Shown here: positions 1 to 12,098 of the stretch, piece by piece
How the letters are laid out: each line of letters opens with the position of its first letter
How positions within the stretch are numbered: the first letter of the stretch is position 1
The notes under the pieces: model-generated
Told to the model about the DNA's origin: nothing
Seen by the model: the letters and a program-made list of their open reading frames with translations, nothing else
Database searches by the model: none
Translations under genes and position numbers: made by a program
Origin: Nageia nagi
Lineage: Eukaryota > Pinophyta
DNA: 64,000 bases
Reading direction: 5' to 3'
NCBI GenBank assembly: GCA_050084985.1
Contig: JBITNC010000001.1
Span: 63,736,001-63,800,000 of the forward strand

Positions 1-1060
1 TGGTATAAAGAGAAATAGTAGGCTGCTTCTTAGAAGCCCAAGAGATAGCACTTGAACCAATGCTAAACACATATACAAAGGTTGACTTCAATTCATCTTT
101 ATCTCCTCCATAGTCAAGATCTGAGAATCCAAAGAGAGCAAACAAGGGCAACTTGCAATACTTGAGAGCAAGATCCTTAGTCCCTCCAACATACCTCAAG
201 ATTTGCTTAATAGCATTAAGGTGCTCAACATAAGGCTTCTACATGAATCATGCCATCAAATTCACTATGAAGGCAATATTTGACCTAGATATAGTCAAAT
301 ATAAAAGACTACAGATTAATTACCTATAAGCTATAACATTAGCTAACTAAGAGTTGGAGCTTAGAGAAATATTGATTCTAGGAGAGATTAGGATCATAGC
401 ATGTCTACACTCCTACATTCCAAACTTCTATAAGATGTTTGATATATACTTATATTGACTAAGGTAAGTACAATCCTTGTATTGATACACTTGCATTTCA
501 AGATAGTAGATTAAGAGACGAAGATTAGTCATTTCAAACATTGTCTTAAGTTTAGATATACACTCTTCAATGATTTCATCATTATTTTCAGTAATCAAAA
601 GATCATCCACATAAAGGAGAATCAAGACCACATCTTTTCCTTGATTGACCACATATTAGATTGGAGTTAGAAAAACACTTGAAGAATCCAATGTCTAAGA
701 AGTACCTTGAAATCTTTCTATACCAAGCTTTAAGTGCTTTCTTAATTCCATACAATGACTTCTTTAGTTTGCACACAAAGGAATCTTTAACTTCCACAAT
801 AAGCCCTTTTCGGGTTCATGAAGATTTCCATATCTAAGTCACCATTGATAAATGCACTCTTGACATCAAGTTGAAAAACATTCCATCCTTGAGTTGCAGA
901 ATAAGAAAAGATAACTCTTACAGTAGGCATCTTTGCCATGGGAGCAAAGGTTTCCTCATAATCTACACCATATTTCTAAGCAAAATCTTTAGCTACTAAC
1001 CTTGCTTTGTATTTCTCAATATCTCCTACTAAATTGAACTTGACCTCATAGATCCACTTA
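1..1060 (-). pseudogene. copia reverse transcriptase and RNase H
   Basis: At 1060-800 the translation includes KARLVAKDFA, a stop, then KYGVDYEETFAP and NVFQLDVKSAF, the start of a copia RT. 797-603 gives VCKLKKSLYGIKKA-KAWY; 652-428 gives LLYVDDLL, the catalytic YVDD. 237-1 gives ILRYVGGTKDLAL, then FSDLDYGGD and AISWASKKQPT, the RNase H tail of copia elements. The stop at 976-978 is a TAG where family members usually have Gln. Multiple frameshifts make it non-coding now. Confidence 0.9.
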
Positions 1061-1305
1061 TTACCAATCACATTCTTTTCATTGGGATAAGGAACCAAGT
1101 TCCAAGTTTTATTTTTCATAAGTTCCTTGTACTTGACTTTTATGGCTTCCATCTAGCACTCATGCTTAGAAGCTTCTTTGAAGGTTAAGAGATCATACTT
1201 ATTATCAATTTTCATAATTAAGGATTTGTTCAAGTTCATGCTCCTTATTACCCTTTATGTTGGAGAATTTTGTTCCTAAAGTAACTTATCTATATCAATA
1301 TCCAA

Positions 1306-2080
1306 CTAGCTAGGAGCAATTGAAGAGTCCTTTGGATCATCAACATTCTTATTAAAAGTAGATTCTTCAAGAAGTTCATTGAACTTTACATCCCTTGATA
1401 TGAATATTGCTTTATAGGTTGGAGAGTAGAGCCTGTAGCCTCTATGTTGACTGTCATAACCCATAAAGATGCATTTTTTAGCTCTTTTGTTCAACTTCTT
1501 CCTTTTGTCAGAAATAATGTAAAAGAATGCTTCACAATCAAACACCCTAAGGTGAGAAATGTTAGGTTTTATTCTTAACCATGCCTCAAAAGGATTTTTA
1601 CTCTGAATGGCTTATGTGGGACAACTATTCAAGGTGTAAATAACAATGCTCATAGCTTCACCCTATAAGAATTTAGGAAGATTACCCAACATGCATCTAG
1701 CCATCTCCATAATTGTTCTATTTCCTTTAGACAACATCATTTTATTGAAGAATGTAAGGAATCATAAACTACCTCTTGATTTCATACTTAGCACAATAGT
1801 CATTGAACTCATTGTTGTTATATTCTCCCCCATTATTTGATCTCAACATCTTGATTTTAAGGTTAGTTTGATTCTCAACAAAGGCTTTAAAAACCTTAAA
1901 ACTTTCAAAAGTTTAATCCTTGTGCTCAAGTAGATACCCAAAGGTCATCCTACTAAAGTCATTAATGAAGGTCAATATGTAAGATGCTCTTCCAATTGAT
2001 AGTCTAAAATGGACCCATCAAATTTGAATGCACAAGTTGAAGAGGTTGAAATGCTCTTGTTGTCTTATCTTTTTCAAACT
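1306..2080 (-). pseudogene. copia integrase
   Basis: The translation contains MLRSNNGGEYNNNEF (around 1850), VVERKNRTIMEMARCML (around 1700), then NPFEAWLRIKPN and, at 1545-1306, an insert ending in KCIFMGYDSQHRGYRL. LRSDNGGEY, ERKNRTI and the F-GY-KGYRL segment are standard copia integrase landmarks. Stops interrupt it, including a TAG in LPKFL-stop-GEA where Trp is expected. Confidence 0.9.
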
Positions 2081-2081
2081 T

Positions 2082-2507
2082 TTATTTATGCATCTTACCA
2101 AGAATGCATTTCTTGCATAGACTAATTGAAGGAGAAACTGAAGACAAACTTTCCATAAGTTCTTGGTCTTTTATGACTTGAATACTCTTGTGGTTAAGGT
2201 GCTTTAAATGATGGAGCCAAAGATTGCCTGTTAAACACACACTGGAAGCAAGACACATCTTTGATAGAACTTGATCCATAATGTAGAGGTTATCTTTCAC
2301 TGATATTTTAACCAAAGTGACAAGTCCTTTCTTAATGCACCAAGATTGAGAGTTGAACTCAAAAAAGAACCCTTTTCTAGCAACTTGGATCATAGAGAGA
2401 AGGTTCATCCTTAACGTAGGAACATAGAGAACATTTTCAAGAAACTTTTCATTAATTAGCACACTCTCAATTCCTTGAACTTCAAGGGTAGAGTTATCAC
2501 CTATCAA
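2082..2507 (-). pseudogene. copia gag-pre-integrase segment
   Basis: 141 open codons with LENVLYVPTLRMNLLS, then LWLHHLKHLNHKSI and LCKKCILGKMHK. These match the protease-distal and GAG-pre-integrase zinc region (H-x-HLNHKSI, C-x2-C) of copia polyproteins, directly upstream of the integrase. Confidence 0.88.
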
Positions 2508-2703
2508 AATCGCATCCTTTTTATACTTGGTAAAGTTCTCAAACTTTTTTTTTTAAAGAATAGGTGATTAGTGCAACTAGAGTCAGTAATCTATTCATAT
2601 GAAAAGGAGTGAGACATGGAGTAGAGCATTGTAGCAAAACCAACATAAATATTCTTCTTTCCTTTGTAGTTCTTTACATTTCTATTACCTTTATTCTTTT
2701 CCT

Positions 2704-3720
2704 CTATTTTCTTTTTATACCAATTAATATCTTTGTGAATTTGAATTCCACAATAGTTACAATTACCATCAAACTTTTTCTTAGGATAAGGAGTGTTTGC
2801 TTTGCCTTTTCCATCTCTTTGCTTGAAATGATTGTTGTTACCGTTATTCTAGCTGTTGTGGTCTCTATTGTTCTTGTTGCTGTTGTAGCCATTACCTCTT
2901 TTCTCAAACCTTTTGGAGGAAGAAGGATAAGATTTCTTTTGATGGTTAAACTTCTTTTTGAAAAGAGTTTTAGTTGCTTTAAGAGAAACATTATTATCCT
3001 TACGAGAAGAAATCAACTCTTTATTATTAAAGGTTTTCTCATGCTTCAATAGGTGCCTTGAAAGGTTCTCAAGTGAGAGGACATCTCTTTCATCATCAAG
3101 CCTTATTTCTATAATTGTCACAAAGTTTCCAAACTTTGAAGAGAGGCTTTGGAGAATGATGAAGACCATGAACTCTTCATTGATCCAATTGCAGCCACAA
3201 GTAACAAGTTGGGTCTTTAGATCAATGATTTTGTTTAAGTAGATAGCCACATTTTCATTTTCCCCTTGATGAGATTGAAGTAAATTTTGGAGAATGGTAA
3301 ATATTCTTGAAAAGTTTGAACCAAGGTATATTTTCTTTAGCTTATACCATGCTTCCTTTACCAAGGTTGAAGAGGAAATCATCAGGAGCACATCATCTAA
3401 AATTGCACAATAAATCATGAAGGTTTCTAACTCATTCTTTATGTTGTAAGCCTCTAGTTCCTTCTCATCTATAGGAGGTACAAGGTTCTCATTCATTGTT
3501 TACCAAAGCTTCCTTACCTGCAATTTAGCTCTCATCTAAGGTTCCTAAATCCTATAGTTGGAACCATCAAGAATGTGTTCAGGTAAAAAGTATTCTCCCA
3601 TTTGTCACACAAGAATGTGAAATAATAAGCATATGGTTTCAACATCAAATGTTGAGTTTTAACCAAGTAAATAATACATGTTATATTTAACACTAAAAAC
3701 ATGCTTAATTTGATCTAATG
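2704..3720 (-). pseudogene. copia gag with degenerate zinc knuckle
   Basis: 3496-2849 is open for 215 codons: NELETFMIYCAILDD, EAWYKLKKIYLGSN, then LNKIIDLKTQL and a basic, Asn/Lys-rich tail. This is the UBN2-type gag of copia elements. In the next frame, near 2740-2780, CNYCGIQIHK resembles a CCHC knuckle whose last Cys is replaced by Tyr. A close copy of this block lies at 7924-8815. Confidence 0.85.
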
Positions 3721-4439
3721 TGAAAAAATGAGGGTCCTTCTCAAAAAACCTATCACATACCAAATCATTAACCTGAATAGATCTAGGGCGAAAAAATGAG
3801 GGTCCTCCTTTATCTACCATCTTAACTGATCGATACCTTTGAAATAAGCCTTCTTTTGGCTCAACTTCTAATATTTTAAGTTAATTCCAACACCTTTGGA
3901 TCGATGTAGAAAATCCTCTTCTCCTTTGTGATCCCTATGACACCCTCAATATAGAGACACCTCTTCATGGTGATCCCTCTCATGCATCCTATGCAAGGGT
4001 GCCTCCTCTCCTTCATGCCCCCTCTACACATGCATCTCTCCTCTTGGATCCCTTTCTCAAATATAAGTAGATATCCTATTTTGGGGCATCCTATGGCTTT
4101 CCCCATGACCTATAACCCTCTTCAATGCATATCTAGTTGCATGCACATTTTGGATCTACATTTGTTTCATTATGGTCCTCATCATGGTTAATAGATCATA
4201 AAAAAAAAAATTCAGCCAAATATTTGGGCTAAATCTCCCTTTCTTCTTCATGAATCTCTTCCTCATCACCAGACGTATGCTCAAGAGCATTCACCTAGCT
4301 TTTATGAGCATATTCTCCATGAGACTTCTCAATGTCTTCCTTAGATATGGTTTGAGAAGCCATGGGAATCTTCTTCTTGTGTTGATAGACCTTCTTATCT
4401 TATTACATCCATAATCCTCCCACAAAATGATAGAATCAA

Positions 4440-4451
4440 GCTCTAATACCA
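4440..4451 (-). other. Primer binding site (initiator tRNA-Met type)
   Basis: The minus strand reads TGGTATTAGAGC, one base from the usual TGGTATCAGAGC primer site of plant copia elements. It sits three bases from the LTR that begins at 4455. Confidence 0.75.
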
Positions 4452-4454
4452 TTA

Positions 4455-4900
4455 TGATGTGGTAAAATTATTCTTATGCCACATTATTATGTATAAATCT
4501 AAGGAACTATGTTAAGCTCAAAAATAATACAACATATACAAATATTGCTTAAAAATTCTAACATCACATAAGAAAGCTTAAAATTGACATAAAATATGGG
4601 ATCCAAGGTCAAATCAAGCAAATACAAACTCATGAAGCCAAGTAGGCTTGATGTTTGGCCATAGTAGCTATATTAAAACCTCAATGATGATAATATGCTC
4701 CTAGAAGGCTAATGTTTGGATCTTAGGTCTATAAGTGAGCAAATTGAAGTAAACAATGACTAAAGGTTTCTATCCTTAGCCATATCTAATGGAGTTTTCA
4801 TCCACTAAATCCTTCTCTTGTAGGGTTTCATCTAAAGAAGGTCCAAGAGATGACTCCACACCATACTCTGAATGAAATATGGTAAGTATGATCAAATTTT
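4455..4900 (-). repeat. 5' LTR of the copia element at 1-4900
   Basis: It begins next to the primer site, with TG on the + strand (CA on the element strand). No second copy is in the window, so the right edge is a guess, limited by the separate gypsy-type LTR that starts near 4989. Confidence 0.5.
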
Positions 4901-4988
4901 TTCCTCCAAATAATGTATCAAGCACCTAAGTAATTAGATGTCTCACTAGGAATCCTAGATATTGCCTAGGAATCCATGCCAATTGCAA

Positions 4989-5608
4989 ACTAAAAATAAT
5001 GCATGAATAATAAATAGAAGCATTATTCTTCAACAATATAATATTGAAGCATATATCAAAAATATGAATTTATTATGAACATGATAAATGAGATGTCTTC
5101 ATCAAATCCACATTTAAATTAAATTACATGAATCATATATCAATCGTAATAACATTGTATGAGAAATGAACACTTTTAATAGCCTTTAAGCAACATGCCA
5201 TTAACAACCCATAATATGCATATCCATAATTAGAAATTGAAATGCATGAAACAAGATTTAGGGTATAACAGATCTAATAATGGGTGGTGTTACAAAACAC
5301 CTTTGTTGGTCAAGTAAAATGATATTGCATGCTCTAATATTTTTCTTTGGATCTTTATTCCTATCCGATTATGTTACCTTTGATGTTTTTTTATAGCAAC
5401 ATTTTGATCCTCTTTGATTCTTGGGATCATTGTATAATACATTATTTATGGTGTCTTTCTTAATATTTGATACCTCTTACATTATTCAATGATCCATTCC
5501 ATTGATTACATTACCTTGGGTATATTTTAACTCTTTTTACAATAAATATTTCTTGATGCTATAAAATGAATTATTTAATACAAGAAAATTCATTTTTAGA
5601 CATCTACA
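4989..5608 (-). repeat. 3' LTR of a Ty3/gypsy-type element
   Basis: On the minus strand it begins TGTAGATGTCTAAAAATG, a typical gypsy LTR start. It is directly preceded by a purine tract (5609-5622, AAAGAGGGGAAAA on the minus strand). The same 620-bp sequence recurs, diverged, at 15906-16626 in the same orientation. Similarity ends at ACTAAAAATA on the + strand, which sets the inner edge. Confidence 0.72.
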
Positions 5609-5622
5609 TTTTCCCCTCTTTA
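5609..5622 (-). other. Polypurine tract of the gypsy element
   Basis: The minus strand reads AAAGAGGGGAAAA immediately before the LTR start TGTAGATG. Such a tract primes plus-strand synthesis in LTR retrotransposons and marks this LTR as the 3' copy. Confidence 0.7.
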
Positions 5623-6667
5623 GAGGTGTGATTGAAGAAATGAAATTACATAGAATAAGTATAGAAGAAATCCTTGAACTCTATATCCAGCACTACCATT
5701 TGATGATGAGGGTCATTTTCATTACCCTTTTAACTTGGTTTCCCCAAGAAAGCTCCTTGAGTGGTGTATTTAACACAAAACCTGAATAACTATATCTTTT
5801 TTCCCCTTGTGTTGTCCAACCATGAATTTGACTACTTCTTTTGTTTTTAACACTTCAAAGTCTTATGTTATGACATCCATGCCTTGATGTAAAGGTGGTC
5901 CCTTGATTTCAACTCTTATTTAATTGATGTGAACACCATTGATAGCATGTAAATAGTTTGGAATACCATTAACAATATGAATTCTACTTCATTTGCTTTC
6001 CTTCTTTTGATGTAGGTACTTGCAAAAAGTGTTAGACATACCTTGCATAAAAATATTTTTGATACATAATGAGTTACATCATCCATTGAAGATGAGTCAA
6101 TGTCAGCAATCTACTTATGGATACATCATCATGTTTTCTTTTAAGTGAGTGAGTTTTTATTGGCCGTAAATATGGTTATCGATGATTATACATTTTATGT
6201 ATAGGACCTTGAGATATTATGTTTTATATGGCTCAAAGTAAAACCATGTGTATACATAACAAGTTGCATCATTCATTAAGGATGAATCAATATCAACATC
6301 TTACTCATGGTTGCATCATCGATTTAAATTTTAAGTGAGTCAACTCTCACTAGTTGTATTCATGGCCATCGATAACCTAGCATTTTTATGTCCATGGTTC
6401 ACAGACATTATACTAGCTTTTTCATTTTTCTATTTTTTTATGCCATCTATCCACCATCATGGTATTGAAAGTGTTCAGATAGTATCACATGTTGGTGATA
6501 GCATGAATCCTCATTATATTCATTCAAAAATTATTCATGCACCATTATACTATCATCTCATACCTTGGTAGCACGAGCCCTCTTGCTGATCATCCCACAG
6601 GATTGTACTATCATCTCATATTCATCTAAAAAGTTATCTTATGTTGATCATCAAGATTTACCCAAAT
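5623..6667. other. Unassigned interior between gypsy RT and 3' LTR
   Basis: About 1 kb without a convincing reading frame. If the flanking RT and LTR belong to one element, the RNase H and integrase should be here, but no motif is recognisable. Two loosely similar segments near 6060-6160 and 6240-6340 share gagttacatcatccattgaa-like wording, a diverged direct repeat. Confidence 0.4.
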
Positions 6668-7066
6668 CTAGTTATAGCTTGAAAAATCATCCATAAGGTA
6701 TAAAATCTCATACCTTGTTGTATTGTTGACTAAGATATCAATGTTGAGTAATGGGAATTCATCCTTAGGACACACCTTATTAAGATCATGAAAATCCATG
6801 CAAATATGGATATGACCATTAGATTGATCAATAGGAACCATATTGGATACCCACTTAGCGTAATCAATAGATTTGATGAAGTGGGCTTTCAAGAGCTTTT
6901 GAAGCTCATCCTTTATCAAAAGAGATTGGGCTGGATTAAACTTCATAGGTTTTTTCTTGATCGTCTTGACATCAAGATAAGTCACAATGTTGTGCATGAC
7001 AAGCTTAGGATCTAAGCCTAGCATGTCATTGTAACCAAAATAAAATATCTTATGACACTCAATCAA
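6668..7066 (-). pseudogene. Ty3/gypsy reverse transcriptase, N-terminal part
   Basis: 132 open codons: PKLVMHNIVTYLDVK, then KPMKFNPAQSLLIKDELQKL, FIKSIDYAKWVSNMVPI, HICMDFHDLNKVCPKD and FPLLNIDILV ending LMDDFSSYN. This is the start of a plant gypsy RT (DFRDLNKACPKD and FMDGFSGYN in typical members). The catalytic YIDD part is missing downstream. Confidence 0.92.
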
Positions 7067-7098
7067 AATTTATTTATCTAAGTCACACTCAAACTCAT

Positions 7099-7675
7099 TC
7101 AAAGGTCACCAACGTAAATGATCTTAAGGTCTTCGGGGATCATCACTAATATCAATCTCAATATGGCCATCCACATGCATGTGGGATCCTTCTTCAAGCT
7201 ACTTGAGGATGGGGAGATATGAGTAATCATCTTTGGTAGGATCAAGAATGGAGGACATGAAACACAAGAAATATGCTTAATGAAAAGACCAATGAGAAGG
7301 AAAACAAACCTTGCATGGAGAAAAGAAGCTTGATGGTGACATGGAGAAATCCATGGAGTTGGGACCAACAGTAATCAAAGAGTCACCATCAAGAGAATGA
7401 TAAAAAGAATCAAGCTCATAAAAAGAAACCATATTGATGGAAATAACTAAAACTGAAGATGAGGTATCATCAAAGAAGTCCAATGGGATGGAAAAATCCA
7501 CTGACCTATGACTAGAAAGGTGAAAATAAAGACCAATATCATCAACATCAAAAGATTGATCATGAATGTCAAGGTTGGAAAACTCTTCTTCAAGCACTGA
7601 GGATTTGGGACCTTTAAAACCAAAGCCCCTCTTATCATGACTAGCTTGAAAAGTGGCTTGGAAGGTATAGACCAT
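7099..7675 (-). pseudogene. gypsy gag-pol linker region (glycine-patch type)
   Basis: Broken reading frame just upstream of the RT on the same strand. KRGFGFKGP resembles the glycine-rich patch between protease and RT in plant gypsy polyproteins. An acidic, Asp/Ser-rich stretch follows, as is common before the RT. The call rests mainly on position and order. Confidence 0.55.
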
Positions 7676-7923
7676 GCCTTGCTTAAACTTTCCTAGCCCA
7701 TAACCTTACCATTTACATTATTGAAAATATCATCAAATAAAATTAGGACATGACAAGTAATCGATCTTAGCACAAAACCTCTCTTTCAAAGGATAATCGA
7801 GAGAGACATCGTATGGGGAATCAACACCAATATAAATAAAGATAAACTATTTTGGATCTTGATTTAAAGGAATAACATATCCAATGGTAATAGATGTGTC
7901 TTAAGGTCAACCAAAATCTTTAA

Positions 7924-8815
7924 CTAAATCAACATGACATGACATTGGCTGTTGTGGTTTTTATTGTTCTTGTTACTATTGTAGCCATTACCTCTTTTCT
8001 CAAACCTTTTGGAGGAAGAAGGATAAGATTTCTTTTGATGGTTAAACTTCTTTTTGAAAGAAGTTTTGGTTGCTCCAAGAGCAACATTATTATCCTTGGG
8101 AGAAGAAATCAACCCTTTATTGTTAAGGGTTTCCTCATGCTTCAATAGGTACCTTTAAAGGTTCTCAATGAAGAAGACTTATTTTTCATCATCAAGCCTT
8201 GTTTCCATAACTATCACAAAATTTTCAAACTTTGAAGATAGGCTTTGAATAATGATGAAGACCATGAACTCTTCATTGATCCAATTATAGCCACAAGTAA
8301 CAAGTTGGGTCTTTAGATCAATGATTTTGTTTAAGTAGATAGCCACATTTTCATTTTCCCCTTGACGAGATTGAAGCAACTTTTGGAGAATGGTAAATAT
8401 TATTGAAAAGTTTGAACCAAGGTAGATTTACTTTAGCTTATCCCATGCTTCCTTTATCATGGTTGAAGAGGAAATCATCAAGAGCAAATCATCTAAAATT
8501 GCATGATTAATCATGGAGGTTTTCAACTCATTCTTTGTGTTGTAAGCCTTTAGTGCCTTCTCATCTGTAGGAGGTACAAGGTTCTCATTAACTATTTACC
8601 AAAGCTTCCTTGCCTGTAATTCAACTCTCATCTGAGGTTTCCAACTCCCATAGTTGGAATCATCAAGAATGTGTTTGGGTAAAAAATATTCTTCCATTTA
8701 CTACACAAGAATGTGAAATAATAAGCATATGGTTTCAACATCAAATATTGAGTTTTAACCAAGTAAATAATACATGTTATATTTAACACTAAACGCATGC
8801 TTGATTTGATTGACA
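7924..8815 (-). pseudogene. Second copy of the copia gag
   Basis: Near-duplicate of 2840-3720: the same NSNKNN tail, KKKFNHQKKSYPSSSKRFE, LNKIIDLKTQLVTCGYNW, EAWDKLK and, further upstream, LDDSNYGSWKPQMRVEL. It extends gag further N-terminal (to 8815) than the first copy shows clearly. No integrase or RT follows on its left; gypsy sequence does. It is either a truncated copia insertion into the gypsy element or a rearranged copy. Confidence 0.82.
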
Positions 8816-11447
8816 AGTGTAAATTTTTTATAATTCAAATAATAATCCATGTACCTAAATACATTTCTCATCTCAAGAACCATATATGTAGAGCGACATT
8901 GTTGAAGCTTATTTTATTGTCTAAAAAATAGAACTTCACCTAGATGCCCACACAAGAGGAACCCAAGTACTACCAATCCTCAACTAGTTCCCTTTGGGCA
9001 ATAATATACTCTCACAAGGAGAAGTACTAGCTATTTTTCAAGGTTCCAATGTTTATTGGATTGACCAAATTATTAATCTTGATTAGGTTTCAAGTTATCC
9101 TTCTAGGTTATCAAGATAATCTCTGAATGGATATGCGGATAAGCAGTATCACTACACACATATATGTCCACCTATTAGAGTTAAATCTAGACCAATAATG
9201 GACTTAGAGGTAATTAAGAAGTACAAACTTTTCACCACTTGGATTATCAAATTTAAAGGCTCCAGACTGCTTATCCTCACCTCATGGCTCCTTAAACAAG
9301 TCATGTTGCAGAATGTATGTGTGAATGTGTTTATTTTTAGGGATTGCTTATATCAATGTTTGCATTTTTGTTTGCATAAGCAAATAAATCAAAAATAAAA
9401 AAAGAGCATAAGTAAAACATCATCCATTCAATAACTTGAAACCTAAGTGTCCAATGGGTTTTGTTTACCAACCCCTAAAGGACATCTTTACATCATCTCT
9501 TATTTTACACAAGTCCATTCCATACTTTGCAGAAGAAAATAAAATTAAAGAGTCATCAGTTGTATCATAACTTAAAAAATTTAAGTAATAAGCCTGAACC
9601 ATTCCATTAGCTTAAATAATTAAGTAAGAATCCATCATTCTTTAAGAAAATTAAGCATGCACCATTTCATTAATTTGCATAAAAATTGAATGCTTAGAGA
9701 GATATAGAGAAACTTAGATATGCATTCATTCTAATATTTTTAAGTAAAAATGTCAAAATTCCTCCTCTTGTTATCTACTGAATAAAAACTTTTAAGCAAT
9801 ATGATCCCTTTAATATTTACTTAGGTAAAAAAAAAGTCAATTTTTACCTTAGAAAAAAAATTACACCACAATTATCATTTTACCTAAATAATTTATGAAG
9901 GTAAAAAGGTTATACTTCTAAGTAAAAAAAAATCCATTTTTACTTTAAAAAATTATTTTTTCCATTATTACCTTAAAAAGTTCACTACTTTCCAATCCTA
10001 CAAGAATTAAATGGAAAAAAAGGAGACCCATACCCCTCCTACATGCATATTTAATTTATTAGGGCTTGCTTGTAAAAAAAATCATAATTAATGCAAAAAA
10101 CAATTTTCCCAAACACTCAAGTCAGACATATTAGAGGATTGACATGCAAGGCACAAAGGTAGGTGAACAAATTCCCAAAATAATGATGTGCTTAGAAAGA
10201 TAGAGCCCCTTGTTTTTAAAATAAAGGACTTCATTTAATATGAGCTATTGGCTATGTAGGTCAATTTTTATCATCTGAAGAGGCTATGATACGATGTTTG
10301 AGGAGGCTATCTGGACTTGGTTATGAAGCACATTAGAGGCAACAAGGAGGGGTCGCAAGTGGAGAGGAGAGGCAATGATGAAGTGATGGTGGTGAGCAGA
10401 TGGAGGAATCATGCATAAAGGGAGTTGAATGCCTTCAAATCTCCTTTCCTACTGACCTAAACACAGCCTACCAAGGGCCAAGAAGGCTGTGTAGAGGCTT
10501 GATTAAAGTTTTGATGATAGAGAACCACCATCGCTAGCCTAGAAGAAGTGAGAAGGGGGCCTTGCAAGGTTTTAAGAGCCAAAAGAAATTTGCTCAAGGT
10601 GGTAAGGAGCTACGTAAGAATGGAGGATCTGCTTGACCTTTCGCACCCAAAATAAGGACACAAAGGAAGAGAAGATGACTAGTCATAAGGGGCCAATCAT
10701 TAAATGGCCATGAGGGCCTTTTGATTGGCATGAATAAGAAGTAAGTAGGGTTTTAGATGCAAAAAGGAGTCTATCGCTAGGTGGTGAGGAGATGCATTAC
10801 GAAGGGTTACGGGGGCTAGGTCAATTGGAGATGTCATGCGCTGACGATAGAGGGCGATAGGGAGTCAAAAGACCTCACAAGACATAGAGATAGGCCAATA
10901 GAGACCAAGCAGAACCTAGAAAAGTGTAGCAGTAAAGACCTACCAAAACAAAATCACATCAACCTTGGAGAAGAAAGGAGACACGGCATAATCATCAAAG
11001 ATTATTGTAAATAATTTTTCATAGTTATGACTAGCAAAGACCAATGTATTTTAAAAATATATATTTATGTATATATATATTTGATAGAAATACTAAATTT
11101 CTCCCTTCCTTTTTTTTGAAAAAATTAACTTGCCTTGCCTACTGAAGCTCACATTCAAATATAGGCACATAGATTTAAATAATATTTTATATAATTTTTG
11201 TATAATGAAAAACATATTTAAACAAAAAAATACATATATATATTTTTTTGTAAAAAAATGTAACCTTTTATTTTAAGCAAGCTTAAAAAAAAGGATAAAA
11301 AATGCGTTATAAGGTGAAAAGAAATTTTGTATACTATCCTCTTAAATAGAAAATATATCAAAGTATTTAAACAAATTGCAATTAACATGAGAGGATAGTG
11401 TATATATATATATATATATAGAAAATTTCATTATAATGCTATTTTAA
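8816..11447. other. No gene recognised; AT-rich sequence
   Basis: No motif-bearing frame on either strand. 9780-10000 is rich in aagtaaaaa/ttttacc words, several inverted relative to each other (attttTACCTTA against AAGGTAAAAA). 10250-10990 is unusually purine-rich on the + strand, without a long frame. 11399-11421 is a short (TA)n microsatellite. Confidence 0.5.
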
Positions 11448-11650
11448 TTATATTTTTCTTAAAAAAGAACTAACACATAGCAAATAATATGTTAGTATCA
11501 TAAAAAAATAACCAAGAATAAGGATTTTATACCTTCTCTTGAATTTTTCCTCAACAATGAAGAGTAGAGAGAAGAATGAAGACCTCCAAGTTGAAGATGA
11601 GTCTCCAAACCAAGGATGTGAGGAGGAGCCTTCAAGGTGATCTAATACCA
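11448..11650 (-). other. Leader of a copia-type element with primer site
   Basis: Minus strand 11650-11639 reads TGGTATTAGATC, similar to the initiator tRNA-Met primer site, three bases from an LTR start at 11655. A 67-codon frame (SSSHPWFGDSSSTWRSS) overlaps the site, so it is more likely leader than protein. Confidence 0.5.
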
Positions 11651-11654
11651 ATTT

Positions 11655-12098
11655 GAAGGAAATAACACTAAAATATAATTCTTAATCAACCAAGATCACA
11701 TGAAAGCTCTCAATTCACATCTAACTATCACACAAAGAAATCTCACAAAGATAACACAAGATGTAAGTGGTTCCTCCAACTAGGAGTACATCCACTAACT
11801 AGATCTCTCTTCTTAACAAAAATGAACTCTTACAATCCTCCTACTCTTTTCTCTTAACCATTATCTTATATCATAACTTTACTCCATAATTAGTGTGATC
11901 ACAAAGAGGGAGCCTTCTATTTATAGGCCAAAATCTCTCTTTAGATCATCCTTTTATCCAATGTACAAAAGCATGGCATGCACATCCTTTTACCTAAGGG
12001 GCATGCTCATGACATGGAGTATAGGACAAGTTACATTATCATATTCATTTAAATACTTAAGGTATCAAATGATACCCTTAATTATTAGTGAACTTACA
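11655..12098 (-). repeat. Copia-type LTR (single copy in window)
   Basis: It begins TGAAGGAAATAAC beside the primer site and could end at the CTTACA at 12098. On the minus strand it carries TATAAATAG near 11918-11926 at a sensible distance for U3/R. Size (444 bp) and layout suit copia. No partner LTR was seen, so the right edge is tentative. Confidence 0.5.

Larger units (their letters stand above)
1..4900 (-). mobile_element. Decayed Ty1/copia retrotransposon, truncated at window edge
   Basis: Reading the minus strand from right to left gives LTR (from 4455), primer site, gag, gag-pre-integrase, integrase, reverse transcriptase and RNase H, which is the Ty1/copia order. The frames are broken by many stops and shifts. 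The 3' LTR, if any, lies left of the window. The outer LTR edge near 4900 is not resolved. Confidence 0.88.

Noticed and set aside
2609-3052. 147-codon + strand frame
   Set aside because: Antisense shadow of the copia gag on the minus strand; hydrophobic composition is a by-product of the Lys/Asn-rich gag.
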